From Nocardioides sp. SR21 (GTDB lineage Bacteria > Actinomycetota > Actinomycetes > Propionibacteriales > Nocardioidaceae): a stretch of DNA of 64,000 bases. The notes below the pieces were generated by a model that saw only the letters and a list, made by a program, of their open reading frames with translations, was not told the origin of the DNA and made no database searches. The stretch is taken from the NCBI RefSeq assembly GCF_022761125.1, contig NZ_JAKWJR010000007.1, positions 309,771 to 373,770 on the forward strand, given 5' to 3'. A program made the position numbers and the translations under genes. Shown here in pieces: positions 28,264 to 35,967 of this stretch; within the stretch, counting starts at the first letter, position 1, and each line of letters starts with the position of its first letter.

Positions 28264-29052
28264 ATGTCGGCGATCCACACGCTCGACGTCTCGGGGACCG
28301 CGAAGACCCCGTTCCACCGGCTCGTCCGCGTGGAGCTGCGGAAGTCGTACGACACCCGCGCGGGCTTCTGGCTGCTGCTCTCGATCGCACTGATCGTGCT
28401 CGCCGCGGAGATCATCGTGCTCGCGGTGACCACCGTGCAGGACGAGGCGATCGCGTTCGGCGACTTCATCGGCGTGGCCGCGTTCCTCACGTCGTTCCTG
28501 CTCCCGGTGCTCGGGATCATGGTGCTCACGACCGAGTGGAGCCAGCGCAGCGCGATGGTGACGTTCTCGCTCGAGCCGCGTCGTCCGCTCGTGATCGCCG
28601 CGAAGGCCCTCGTCGGGGTGCTCCTCACGCTGGCCACGGTGGCGATCGCGATCGGGATCGGCGCGGTCTGCACGCTGCTGTACCGGCTGATCGAGGGGCA
28701 CGCCGACTGGACGTTCGGCTGGCCCGACATGTTCGCGTTCCTCCTCACCCAGGTCCTGGCGATGCTCGGCGGCTTCGCCCTGGCGGCGCTGCTGCTCAAC
28801 ACCCCGGCGGCGATCGTGGCGTTCTTCGTCTACAAGTGGGTGCTGCCGCCGCTGTTCTTCGCCGGCGCCGCGCTCATGGGCTGGTTCGACTCGCTGCGAC
28901 CGTGGATCGACTTCCAGTCCTCCCAGGAGGCGATCTGGGACTGGTCGAGCTCGGGGGAGGACTGGGCCCAGCTCGTGGTCTCCGGGATCGTCTGGCTGGT
29001 CATCCCGCTCGCGATCGGGATCCGCCGGGTGCTGCGGGCCGAGGTGAAGTGA
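28264..29052 (+). CDS. ABC-2-type permease, second copy
   Basis: A 262-residue paralogue of the preceding permease. The same landmarks are in the same order (VELRKSYDTRAGFWLL, LTTEWSQRSAMVTFSLEPRR, EDWAQLVVSGIVWLVIPLAIGIRRVLRAEVK). It starts 1 bp after the previous stop, so ATPase and two permeases form one operon and probably a heteromeric channel. The exported substrate is unknown. Confidence 0.88.
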   Translation: MSAIHTLDVSGTAKTPFHRLVRVELRKSYDTRAGFWLLLSIALIVLAAEIIVLAVTTVQDEAIAFGDFIGVAAFLTSFLLPVLGIMVLTTEWSQRSAMVTFSLEPRRPLVIAAKALVGVLLTLATVAIAIGIGAVCTLLYRLIEGHADWTFGWPDMFAFLLTQVLAMLGGFALAALLLNTPAAIVAFFVYKWVLPPLFFAGAALMGWFDSLRPWIDFQSSQEAIWDWSSSGEDWAQLVVSGIVWLVIPLAIGIRRVLRAEVK

Positions 29053-29060
29053 CCGCCGAC

Positions 29061-29066
29061 TAGTCT
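29061..29066 (+). promoter_or_regulatory. -10 element of rph
   Basis: TAGTCT, 7 bp before the ATG of RNase PH at 29074, is a strong match to the actinobacterial -10 at leaderless spacing. Confidence 0.5.
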
Positions 29067-29073
29067 CGGCCCC

Positions 29074-29799
29074 ATGACAGCACGCGAGGACGGTCGCGCC
29101 GACGACGAGCTCCGCCCCATCACCATCACCCGCAACTGGCTCGACCACGCGGCGGGCTCGGTGCTCGTCGAGTTCGGCCGGACCAAGGTGCTGTGCGCGG
29201 CGTCGGCGTCCGAGGGCGTCCCGCGGTGGCGCAAGGGCTCCGGCCTGGGCTGGGTGACGGCGGAGTACGCCATGCTCCCGGCGTCGACGAACACCCGCTC
29301 CGACCGCGAGTCGGTCAAGGGTCGCATCGGTGGCCGCACGCACGAGATCAGCCGGCTGATCGGCCGCTCCCTGCGTGCGGTCATCGACTACAAGGCGCTC
29401 GGTGAGAACACCATCCAGCTCGACTGCGACGTGCTCCAGGCCGACGGCGGCACCCGCACCGCCGCGATCACCGGGGCGTACGTCGCCCTCGCCGACGCGG
29501 TCGCGCACCTGCGCTCGACCGGCGCGCTGGCCGGCGAGCCGCTGACCGGCTCCGTCGCCGCGGTCAGCGTCGGCATCATCGACGGCGTCCCGCGGCTCGA
29601 CCTGCCGTACGTCGAGGACGTCCGCGCCGAGACCGACATGAACATCGTGATGACCGGCGACGGCAAGTTCGTCGAGGTGCAGGGCACCGCGGAGGGCGCG
29701 GCTTTCGACCGCGCCGAGCTCGACGCCCTGCTCGCGCTGGGCGAGAAGGGCTGCGCGGACCTCACCCGCATCCAGAGGGAAGCGCTGAACGGTGGCTGA
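29074..29799 (+). CDS. rph: Ribonuclease PH
   Basis: A 241-residue 3'-5' phosphorolytic exoribonuclease that trims tRNA 3' ends. Typical segments include [36 protein letters not shown] (phosphate and RNA contacts), [18 protein letters not shown] and [24 protein letters not shown], cut here to the key words. Length is normal. It overlaps rdgB by 8 bp, the order conserved in actinobacteria. Confidence 0.96.
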   Translation: MTAREDGRADDELRPITITRNWLDHAAGSVLVEFGRTKVLCAASASEGVPRWRKGSGLGWVTAEYAMLPASTNTRSDRESVKGRIGGRTHEISRLIGRSLRAVIDYKALGENTIQLDCDVLQADGGTRTAAITGAYVALADAVAHLRSTGALAGEPLTGSVAAVSVGIIDGVPRLDLPYVEDVRAETDMNIVMTGDGKFVEVQGTAEGAAFDRAELDALLALGEKGCADLTRIQREALNGG

Positions 29800-30469
29800 G
29801 CCGGTCGGGACCACCCGGGTCTTCCTCGCGTCGAGGAACCGCAAGAAGATCGAGGAGATGGAGCGGATCCTCCGCGAGCACCTCCCCGGCATCGAGGTCG
29901 TCGGCATCGACGACGTCGACGGGTACGACGAGCCGGTCGAGGACCAGCCGACGTTCGAGGGCAACGCGCTGCTCAAGGCCCGCGCCGGGTTGGTCGCCAC
30001 CGGTCTGCCGTCGCTCGCCGACGACAGCGGCATCTGCGTCGACGCCCTGAACGGCATGCCGGGCGTGCTGTCCGCGCGCTGGTCCGGCCCACCCACCCTT
30101 CGAGACGCCTCGTCCCTCGGCTCCTCAGGGACCGGGGGGTCGCTTCGCGACGACAAAGACCAGCGCAACAACGACCTGCTGCTCGCGCAGATCCATGACG
30201 TGCCGGACGAGCGGCGTACCGCCCACTTCCACTGCGCCGTCGCGTTCTGCCACCCCGGCGGCGAGGAGTTCGCCAGCGGCGTGATGCCCGGCCGGGTGCT
30301 CCGGGCGCCGCGCGGCGAGGGCGGGTTCGGCTACGACCCGCTGTTCGAGGCCGACGACCGGCCCGGTGTCAGCACCGCGGAGCTGTCCCGTGAGGACAAG
30401 GACGCGATCTCGCACCGCGGCTGGGCGCTGCGGCGGATCGCCCCGATCGTCGCCCGGATCCTGGCGTGA
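29792..30469 (+). CDS. rdgB: XTP/dITP diphosphatase (RdgB/HAM1) with repeat-derived insertion
   Basis: A 225-residue nucleotide-pool cleaning enzyme that hydrolyses XTP, dITP and [37 protein letters not shown] and ISHRGWAL are the nucleotide and metal sites, all intact. Between SARWSG and [14 protein letters not shown] there are about 20 extra residues (100-119), rich in Ser and Gly. The usual family has only a short loop there. The inserted DNA (about 30089-30148) has the CTTCGAGACGCC...CTCCTCAGGGACCGG pattern of interspersed actinobacterial palindromic repeats. It keeps the frame and lies in a surface loop, so activity is probably preserved. Confidence 0.92.
   Translation: MAEPVGTTRVFLASRNRKKIEEMERILREHLPGIEVVGIDDVDGYDEPVEDQPTFEGNALLKARAGLVATGLPSLADDSGICVDALNGMPGVLSARWSGPPTLRDASSLGSSGTGGSLRDDKDQRNNDLLLAQIHDVPDERRTAHFHCAVAFCHPGGEEFASGVMPGRVLRAPRGEGGFGYDPLFEADDRPGVSTAELSREDKDAISHRGWALRRIAPIVARILA
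30089..30148 (+). repeat. In-frame palindromic-repeat insertion inside rdgB
   Basis: About 60 bp within rdgB with no counterpart in the usual protein. Its base pattern (TTCGAGACGCC, CCTCGGCTCCTCAGGGACCGG) resembles interspersed repeats of Nocardioides-like genomes and shares the GTCTCGA/TCGAGAC core with the array at 50.3-51.3 kb. Exact boundaries are estimated from the protein alignment remembered for the family. Confidence 0.55.
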
Positions 30470-31038
30470 GGTTCCGGCGCGGTCTCGCTCGCGTGCTGCT
30501 CAAGCTGGCGCGATGGCGGACGGTCGGCGAGGTGCCGAGCAAGGGCATCCTGGTCGGCGCGCCCCACACGTCCAACTGGGACTGGGTGCTGACCATGCTG
30601 CTCGCGTGGGACTACGGCATCCACATCCACCTGCTGGTGAAGGACTCGCTGTTCAAGGGGCCGCTCGGCCCGATCCTGCGCTGGTCGGGGGCCGTCGAGC
30701 TCGACCGGGAGAACCCGCGCGCGACGATCCAGCGGCTGATCGAGCAGTCCGAGCACGACGAGACGTTCCTGCTCGGCATCGCGGCGGAGGGCACGCGCAG
30801 CAAGGGGGAGTACTGGAAGTCCGGCTTCTACCGGATCTCCCAGCAGACCGGGCTGCCGATCACGCTGGCCTTCCTGGACGCGCCGTCGCGCACGGTCGGG
30901 TGGGGACCGACGTTCTCGCTCTCCGGCGACATGACCGCCGACATGGACGTGCTCCGCGACTTCTTCGCGGACAAGCGGGGGATCAAGCCCGAGGGCGCGA
31001 CCGTGCCGCGGCTGAAGGAAGAGGGTCGGGCGGGCTGA
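30466..31038 (+). CDS. 1-acyl-glycerol-3-phosphate acyltransferase-family protein
   Basis: A 190-residue PlsC-like protein. The catalytic H-x4-D motif appears as HTSNWD at about residues 29-34, and the glycerophosphate-binding AEGTRS lies near residue 107. The HTSNWD variant is typical of a small bacterial subgroup whose acyl acceptor is not defined. No membrane segment is obvious. The GTG start overlaps rdgB by 4 bp, so it is cotranscribed with rph-rdgB. Confidence 0.85.
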   Translation: MRFRRGLARVLLKLARWRTVGEVPSKGILVGAPHTSNWDWVLTMLLAWDYGIHIHLLVKDSLFKGPLGPILRWSGAVELDRENPRATIQRLIEQSEHDETFLLGIAAEGTRSKGEYWKSGFYRISQQTGLPITLAFLDAPSRTVGWGPTFSLSGDMTADMDVLRDFFADKRGIKPEGATVPRLKEEGRAG

Positions 31039-31078
31039 GGCGCTGCGGGTTTCGGCTGACCCCCGCGCCAGGTGGCGC

Positions 31079-31948
31079 TCAGGCCGGCTGAGGCGTCTTG
31101 ATCAGCTTCTTGGTGAGCACCAGGCCCCACAGCGTCGCGAACGCGAACATCACGAGCGAGTACACCGCGGCCGGCACCGAGATCTCGGTGCTGTCGAGGA
31201 TCTCGACCGCGACGTAGATCGCCAGCGTCGCGTTGTGGACGCCGATCTCCATCGACGACGCGACCGCCTGGTCCTCGCGCACCCCCGCCAGCTTCGGCAC
31301 GTAGTAGCCGGTGACGAGGGAGATCGCGCAGAACAGCGCGGTGGCGAGCCCGACGTCCTGCAGGTAGTCGGTCACGTTCGAGCGCTGGTCGATCAGCACC
31401 GCGAGCACCAGCACCGCGAGGATGATCGCGGACCCGATCCGCACCGGCCGCTCCATCCGGTCGGCGAAGTCGATGCTGCGGGCGCGCACGAACATGCCGA
31501 TCGCGACCGGGATCAGCACGATCGCGAACACCTGGACGACCTCGCTGAACGGCAGGCTGACCTCGTCGTCGAGCCCGTAGTGGTCGATTGCGAGGTTCGT
31601 GATCAGCGGCAGCGTGAACAGCGCGATGATCGAGTTCACGGCCGTCAGGCTCACGTTGAGCGCGACGTCACCACGGAACAGGTGGCTGAACAGGTTGGCC
31701 GTCGTACCGCCCGGCGACGCGGCGAGCAGCATCATGCCGACGGCGAGCAGCGGGTCGAGGTCGAGCACCTTGACCAGGCCGAAGCAGACCAGCGGCAGCA
31801 GCACGAGCTGGCAGCCGAGCGCGACGGCGACGGCGCGCGGCGCCTTCGCCACCCGGCGGAAGTCGTCGACGGTCAGGGAGAGCCCGAGACCGAACATGAT
31901 GATGCCGAGCGCCAGGGGCAGCGCGACCGTGGTGAGGGCGGAGTCCAT
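31079..31948 (-). CDS. Bile acid:sodium symporter (BASS) family transporter
   Basis: A 289-residue membrane protein with about nine to ten hydrophobic segments. The family Na+-site region reads LLAASPGGTTANLFSHLFRGDVALN, and EIGVHNATLAIYVA is the second crossing helix with the Glu-x-x-x-Asn pattern. Bacterial BASS proteins import organic anions such as pantoate or keto acids with sodium. The specific substrate cannot be inferred. It is convergent with the acyltransferase gene. Confidence 0.9.
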   Translation of the reverse strand: MDSALTTVALPLALGIIMFGLGLSLTVDDFRRVAKAPRAVAVALGCQLVLLPLVCFGLVKVLDLDPLLAVGMMLLAASPGGTTANLFSHLFRGDVALNVSLTAVNSIIALFTLPLITNLAIDHYGLDDEVSLPFSEVVQVFAIVLIPVAIGMFVRARSIDFADRMERPVRIGSAIILAVLVLAVLIDQRSNVTDYLQDVGLATALFCAISLVTGYYVPKLAGVREDQAVASSMEIGVHNATLAIYVAVEILDSTEISVPAAVYSLVMFAFATLWGLVLTKKLIKTPQPA

Positions 31949-32009
31949 GCGCGGACTCTAGTGACCGCGGTCACAGGACGGCGGCGAATCGCGGGGCGAG
32001 TCGCCGGGG

Positions 32010-32083
32010 TGCGCCCGGCGAGAGTCGAACTCGCACTGGCCAGGACCTAAACCTGGTGCCTCTGCCAATTGGGCTACGGGCGC
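32010..32083 (-). tRNA. tRNA-Leu(UAG) with a short variable region
   Basis: A 74-nt cloverleaf on the minus strand. The acceptor stem GCGCCCG pairs with CGGGCGC, the discriminator is A, and CCA is not encoded. The anticodon arm is CCAGG-TTTAGGT-CCTGG, anticodon UAG (CUA codons, Leu). The T arm GCGAG-TTCGACT-CTCGC is perfect. The region between anticodon and T stems is only 5 nt, whereas bacterial tRNA-Leu normally has a long variable arm. The D stem is GCC/GGC with a slightly enlarged loop. Confidence 0.85.
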
Positions 32084-32220
32084 GCGGGAGCAGTGTCTCA
32101 GGTGGTCCCGCAGGAGAAGTGGCGGCCTCCCGGCGCTCGACCACCGCCCCGGACCAGCGGAGCGCGCCGGTCGGGAGCCGAGGTCCGGTGGGGCGGCTGG
32201 TGCCGCCGGCATCTCCTGGC

Positions 32221-32314
32221 GCGGCTTCACCATGTGATGTCGGTGAACCTGCACTTCTCATGGCGTGCAGACCATGAGAAGTGCAGGTTCGTCTGCATCA
32301 CATGGTGAAACCGC
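32221..32314. repeat. 94-bp near-perfect palindrome (cruciform/hairpin)
   Basis: Arms: GCGG, TTCACCATGTGATG (32226-32239) and GAACCTGCACTTCTCATGG (32245-32263) pair with their exact reverse complements at 32272-32290, 32296-32309 and 32311-32314. Only one single mismatch and one 5-nt internal loop interrupt it; the hairpin loop is 8 nt. It lies 55 bp after the bcp stop and 137 bp upstream of the tRNA-Leu. It may terminate bcp, but it is far longer than any terminator needs and has no U-tract. The rest of 32084-32369 shows no gene. Confidence 0.9.
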
Positions 32315-32369
32315 AGCGACCAGCCCCATCGGCCAGCGCAGCGCGAACAAGGGCGCCGGAGGAAGGGCG

Positions 32370-32870
32370 TCAGGCGCCGTTGCCGGGGTCCTCGTCGGCG
32401 TGGTTGAGCTCGAGGTCCCGGCGGAGCTTGGCGACGTGGCCGGTGGCCTTGACGTTGTACTGCGCGAGGAAGACCTTGCCGTCCTCGTCGACGACGACCG
32501 TGGAGCGGATGACGCCCTCGACGGTCTTGCCGTAGAGCTTCTTCTCGCCGAACGCGGCGTACTGCTTCATCACCGACTTGTCGGGGTCGGAGAGGAGGGT
32601 GATCGTCAGGGCGTCGCGCTCGCGGAACTTCGCGAGCTTCTCCGGCTTGTCGGGAGAGATGCCGAGGACCTCGTAGCCCTGGGCCTTGAGGGAGTCGAGC
32701 GAGTCGGTGAAGTCGCAGGCCTGCTTGGTGCAGCCCGGGGTCATCGCGGCCGGGTAGAAGTACACGATCACCTTGCGGCCGAGGAAGTCGCTGAGCGCGA
32801 CCTCGGCGCCGGTGTCGTCGGTGAGGGTGAACTCCGGTGCGGTGTCGCCGGGGGAGAGGCGCTGGGTCAC
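32370..32870 (-). CDS. bcp: Thioredoxin-dependent thiol peroxidase Bcp
   Basis: A 166-residue peroxiredoxin. Cys47 in TPGCTKQACDF is the peroxidatic residue and Cys52 the resolving one, five residues apart as in atypical 2-Cys Bcp proteins. It reduces H2O2 and organic peroxides with thioredoxin. The GTG start at 32870 has AAGGAG about 9 bp upstream. It is divergent from cbiM across 85 bp that contain a Nur-like box. It is followed by the 94-bp palindrome. Confidence 0.94.
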   Translation of the reverse strand: MTQRLSPGDTAPEFTLTDDTGAEVALSDFLGRKVIVYFYPAAMTPGCTKQACDFTDSLDSLKAQGYEVLGISPDKPEKLAKFRERDALTITLLSDPDKSVMKQYAAFGEKKLYGKTVEGVIRSTVVVDEDGKVFLAQYNVKATGHVAKLRRDLELNHADEDPGNGA

Positions 32871-32885
32871 GAGGCGGACTCCTTG

Positions 32886-32902
32886 TTGCGAGTGATTTGC
32901 AA
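32886..32902. promoter_or_regulatory. Nur-like (Fur-family nickel regulator) box
   Basis: TTGCGA-N5-TTGCAA at 32886-32902 differs by one base from the Streptomyces Nur consensus TTGCAA-N5-TTGCAA. It lies between divergent bcp and the nickel/cobalt importer operon, 54 bp before the cbiM ATG and 15 bp before the bcp GTG. Placement predicts nickel repression of the importer and perhaps also control of bcp. Confidence 0.6.
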
Positions 32903-32955
32903 TAACGTAGGCTGGGCGCGATTGGTTCCAACCTATCCGTTCGGCAGGAGAGCAC

Positions 32956-33645
32956 ATGCACGTCCCCGATGGGTTCCTCGACGCCCCGACGTCGACCGCG
33001 ACCGCGGTCGTCGCGATCGGCTGCGTCGGCGTCGCCCTGGTCGGCGCCCGCAAGGAGCTCGACGACAAGACCGCGCCGATGGCCGGCCTGGTCGCCGCGT
33101 TCATCTTCGCGGTGCAGATGCTCAACTTCCCGGTCGGCGCCGGCACCAGCGGGCACCTCATGGGCGGCGCGCTCGCGGCGGTCCTGGTCGGGCCGTTCAC
33201 CGGGGTGCTGTGCGTGAGCGTCGTGCTGCTCGTGCAGTGCCTGCTGTTCGCGGACGGCGGCATCACCGCGCTCGGCACCAACATCCTGCTGATGGGCGTC
33301 GCCACGGTCGTGGTCGGCTGGCTGGTCTTCAAGCTGCTCCAGACGACGATGCCCAAGCGGCTCGCGCTGGTGCCCGCGCAGGCGGGCATCGCGGCGTTCG
33401 CGTCCGTGCCGGCCGCTGCGCTGCTGTTCGTCGGGCTGTACGCCGTCGGCGGTGCGGCCGACATCTCGATGGACACGCTGCTCACCGCGATGCTCGGCGT
33501 GCACGTGCTGATCGGCATCGGCGAGGGCGTGATCACGTTCCTCGCGATCGGCGCCGTCGTCGCCGTACGCCCCGACCTCGTCTACGGAGCACGCCGCGTG
33601 CTCGCGCGTCGCGAGCTCGAGATCCGCTCGGAGGTGACCGCGTGA
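32956..33645 (+). CDS. cbiM: Energy-coupling-factor cobalt/nickel transporter, substrate component CbiM
   Basis: A 229-residue membrane protein. The N-terminal MHVPDGFLD provides the metal site of CbiM/NikM proteins (free amino group and His2), and the middle contains FPVGAGTSGHLMGG with another conserved His. About six to seven hydrophobic segments. It is the S-component that binds Ni2+ or Co2+; the Nur-like box upstream favours nickel. CAGGAG lies 7 bp before the ATG. First of four overlapping genes. Confidence 0.94.
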   Translation: MHVPDGFLDAPTSTATAVVAIGCVGVALVGARKELDDKTAPMAGLVAAFIFAVQMLNFPVGAGTSGHLMGGALAAVLVGPFTGVLCVSVVLLVQCLLFADGGITALGTNILLMGVATVVVGWLVFKLLQTTMPKRLALVPAQAGIAAFASVPAAALLFVGLYAVGGAADISMDTLLTAMLGVHVLIGIGEGVITFLAIGAVVAVRPDLVYGARRVLARRELEIRSEVTA

Positions 33646-33896
33646 AGACGCGTTGGTTCGTCGTGGCGGGTGTGCTCGTCGCGATCCTGCTGGCCGGCGT
33701 GGTCAGCATCTACGCCTCGGGCTCGCCCGACGGCCTCACCAAGGTCTCCGAGGACCAGGGCTTCGCCGACACCGAGAAGAGCCGCGACGCGCTGCTCGGC
33801 GACTACGGCAGCGTGACCGGCGTCGTCGGCGTCTTGGTCGTCCTGGCGGTCGCCGGCGGCGTGACGTACGCCGTCCGCCGCCGAGGCTCGGACTGA
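33642..33896 (+). CDS. PDGLE-domain protein (CbiN/NikN-like small subunit)
   Basis: An 84-residue protein with two hydrophobic segments, one at the N-terminus and one near the C-terminus. Between them lies the SPDGLTKVSEDQGF motif that defines the PDGLE domain. In nickel/cobalt ECF systems this small subunit takes the place of CbiN and is required for transport with the M component. Overlaps cbiM (GTGA) and the next gene (TGATG). Confidence 0.88.
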   Translation: MKTRWFVVAGVLVAILLAGVVSIYASGSPDGLTKVSEDQGFADTEKSRDALLGDYGSVTGVVGVLVVLAVAGGVTYAVRRRGSD

Positions 33897-34564
33897 TGGG
33901 TGCCGGGCACGGTCACAAGCTGCACTACCACGGGCACTCCGTGGTGCACCGTGCTCCGGCGCACCTGAAGATCCTGGCGCTGCTGGCGTTCATGCTGGTG
34001 GTCGTCGCCACCCCGAGGGACTGGTACGCCGCCTTCGCGGTCTACCTCGGCGTCATCGCGGTGGTCGTCGCGGTCAGCAAGGTGCCGCCGACGTACATCC
34101 TGAAGCGGACCGTCGTCGAGGTCCCGTTCCTGGTGTTCGCGCTGCTGCTGCCGTTCGTCGCGCAGGGGCCCAAGACCGAGGTGCTCGGCGTCACCGTCAG
34201 CCAGCACGGCCTCGAGGCCGGCATCGCGCTGGTCGTGAAGGGCACGCTCGGCGTCCTCGCCAGCCTCACGCTCGCCGCGACCACCGAGCCGCAGGACCTG
34301 CTCGCCGGGCTGGAGCGGCTGCGGATGCCGAACCAGCTCGTGCAGATCATGGCGTTCATGGTCCGCTACCTCGACGTCGTGACCGACGAGATGCAGCGGA
34401 TGAAGGTGGCTCGCGAGTCCCGCGGCTTCAACGCCCGCAACCCGAAGCACTGGCCGATCCTGGCCCGCTCGGCTGGGGCGCTGTTCATCCGCTCCTACGA
34501 GCGCGGCGAGCGGGTGCACCTGGCGATGCTGTCGCGCGGCTACACGGGGAGAATGCCCGAGTGA
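33896..34564 (+). CDS. cbiQ: ECF transporter transmembrane component CbiQ
   Basis: A 222-residue T-component with about five hydrophobic segments. The coupling motifs ARESRGF and the C-terminal AMLSRGYTG correspond to the paired A-R-G coupling helices that contact the ATPase. The N-terminus is His-rich (GHGHKLHYHGHSVVH), perhaps a metal relay. It overlaps both neighbours by 1-4 bp. Confidence 0.92.
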   Translation: MGAGHGHKLHYHGHSVVHRAPAHLKILALLAFMLVVVATPRDWYAAFAVYLGVIAVVVAVSKVPPTYILKRTVVEVPFLVFALLLPFVAQGPKTEVLGVTVSQHGLEAGIALVVKGTLGVLASLTLAATTEPQDLLAGLERLRMPNQLVQIMAFMVRYLDVVTDEMQRMKVARESRGFNARNPKHWPILARSAGALFIRSYERGERVHLAMLSRGYTGRMPE

Positions 34565-35316
34565 GCACTCCCGTCCTCGAGGTCAAGGGCCTCGCCTACG
34601 CCTACCCCGACGGCCACCAGGCGCTGTTCGGCGTGGACCTGCACGTCCACCAGGGGGAGCGGGTCGCGCTGCTGGGGCCGAACGGCGCCGGCAAGACCAC
34701 GCTCGTGCTGCACCTCAACGGCATCCACACGGCCGGCGCGGGCAGCGTCTCGGTGAGCGGCCTGCCGGTCGAGAAGGCGAACCTCCAGGAGATCCGGCGC
34801 CGCGTCGGCGTGGTGTTCCAGGACCCCGACGACCAGCTGTTCATGGGCACGGTCCGCGCCGACGTCGCGTTCGGCCCTGCGAACCTCGGCCTCAAGGGCG
34901 CCGAGCTCGACCGCCGGGTGATGGACGCGCTCGACAAGGTCGGCATGACCGAGTTCGTCGACCGCCCGCCGCACCACCTGTCCTTCGGCCAGCGCCGCCG
35001 GGTCGCGGTCGCGACGGTGCTGGCGATGGAGCCGGAGATCCTGGTGCTCGACGAGCCGTCGTCGAACCTCGACCCGGCCTCCCGCCGCGAGCTCGCCGAC
35101 ATCCTGCGCTCGCTCGACGTGACGGTGCTGATGGTGACCCACGACCTGCCCTACGCCCTCGAGCTGTGCCCGCGCTCGATGGTGCTGAGCGGCGGCACGG
35201 TCGTCGCGGACGGGACGACGTACGACGTGCTCACCGACGACGCGCTGATGAAGGAGAACCGGCTCGAGCTGCCGTTCGGGTTCGACCCGCGCAGCACACC
35301 GCGCCCGGCGCGTTGA
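34561..35316 (+). CDS. cbiO: ECF transporter ATPase CbiO
   Basis: A 251-residue ATPase. Walker A GPNGAGKTT, Q-loop FQDPDDQLF, signature HLSFGQRRRVA, Walker B EILVLDEPSSNLD and the switch His in MVTHDLPYAL are intact. Only one ATPase is encoded, so the ECF module would use a homodimer. It completes the M-N-Q-O importer. The GTG start lies in a GTGA overlap. Confidence 0.94.
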   Translation: MSTPVLEVKGLAYAYPDGHQALFGVDLHVHQGERVALLGPNGAGKTTLVLHLNGIHTAGAGSVSVSGLPVEKANLQEIRRRVGVVFQDPDDQLFMGTVRADVAFGPANLGLKGAELDRRVMDALDKVGMTEFVDRPPHHLSFGQRRRVAVATVLAMEPEILVLDEPSSNLDPASRRELADILRSLDVTVLMVTHDLPYALELCPRSMVLSGGTVVADGTTYDVLTDDALMKENRLELPFGFDPRSTPRPAR

Positions 35317-35353
35317 TAGCCTCGCTCCGATAGCCGCCGACCGAGGAGAACAC

Positions 35354-35608
35354 GTGGGCAAGGACGACCAGCTGTCCGCTCTCGAGCAGGAGATCGAGGA
35401 GACCAGGGAACGCCTGGCGACCACGATCGACCAGCTCCTCTACCGCTCGCACCCGAAGACGATCGTCGGGCGGGAGGTGGCCGACATCAAGGCGCACTTC
35501 GTGGACCGGACCACCGGTCAGCCGCGCACCGACAACATCCTCAAGGCGGCCGGCATCACCGTCGGCGTCATCGCCTTCTTCGTGGTCGTCCGCAAGGTCG
35601 TCAAGTAA
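35354..35608 (+). CDS. DUF3618 membrane-associated protein
   Basis: An 84-residue protein. The N-terminal amphipathic helix (LEQEIEETRERLATTIDQLLYRSHPK) is the DUF3618 signature, and a single hydrophobic segment with basic tail ends the protein (IAFFVVVRKVVK). It is likely membrane-anchored through its C-terminus. Function unknown. GAGGAG lies 8 bp before the GTG start. In mycobacteria a similar small gene lies near bcp, so the linkage may be ancestral. Confidence 0.82.
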   Translation: MGKDDQLSALEQEIEETRERLATTIDQLLYRSHPKTIVGREVADIKAHFVDRTTGQPRTDNILKAAGITVGVIAFFVVVRKVVK

Positions 35609-35612
35609 GACC

Positions 35613-35936
35613 GTGACCGACAAGACCCCCATCAAGATGCTCCACGACCGGATCCTGGTCGAGCTGGACCGCGAGGCCGGCGAGCGCCGTTCCAGCGGTG
35701 GCATCGTCATCCCGGCCACCGCCGCCATGGGCGCGCGCCGGCTGGCCTGGTCCCGCGTCGTGGCGATCGGCCCGCACGCCCGCGCGGTCGAGGTCGGCGA
35801 CAAGGTGCTCTTCGAGCCCGAGGACAAGGCCGAGGTCGAGGTCGCGGGCGAGGTCTACATCGTGATGCGCGAGCGCGACATCCACGCGGTCGCGGCCGAC
35901 CGCATCGGCGACTCGGCCACCGGGCTCTACCTGTAA
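35613..35936 (+). CDS. GroES-like co-chaperonin-fold protein
   Basis: A 107-residue protein with the GroES pattern: MLHDRILVELDREAGERRSSGGIVIPAT at the N-terminus, VVAIGP in the centre, VGDKVLFEPED, and a YIVMRERDIHAV C-terminal strand. No GroEL lies nearby and the mobile loop differs from housekeeping GroES, so it is probably a paralogue with a separate role. The GTG start is 5 bp after DUF3618. Confidence 0.85.
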   Translation: MTDKTPIKMLHDRILVELDREAGERRSSGGIVIPATAAMGARRLAWSRVVAIGPHARAVEVGDKVLFEPEDKAEVEVAGEVYIVMRERDIHAVAADRIGDSATGLYL

Positions 35937-35967
35937 CCCCGGAGGCGCCTGCCCCGTTGTAGCGGGC

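Noticed and set aside
32871..32955. Cobalamin riboswitch upstream of cbiM
   Set aside because: Only 85 bp separate the divergent genes, too short for the element, and no B12-box-like word is seen. A Nur-like box fits better.
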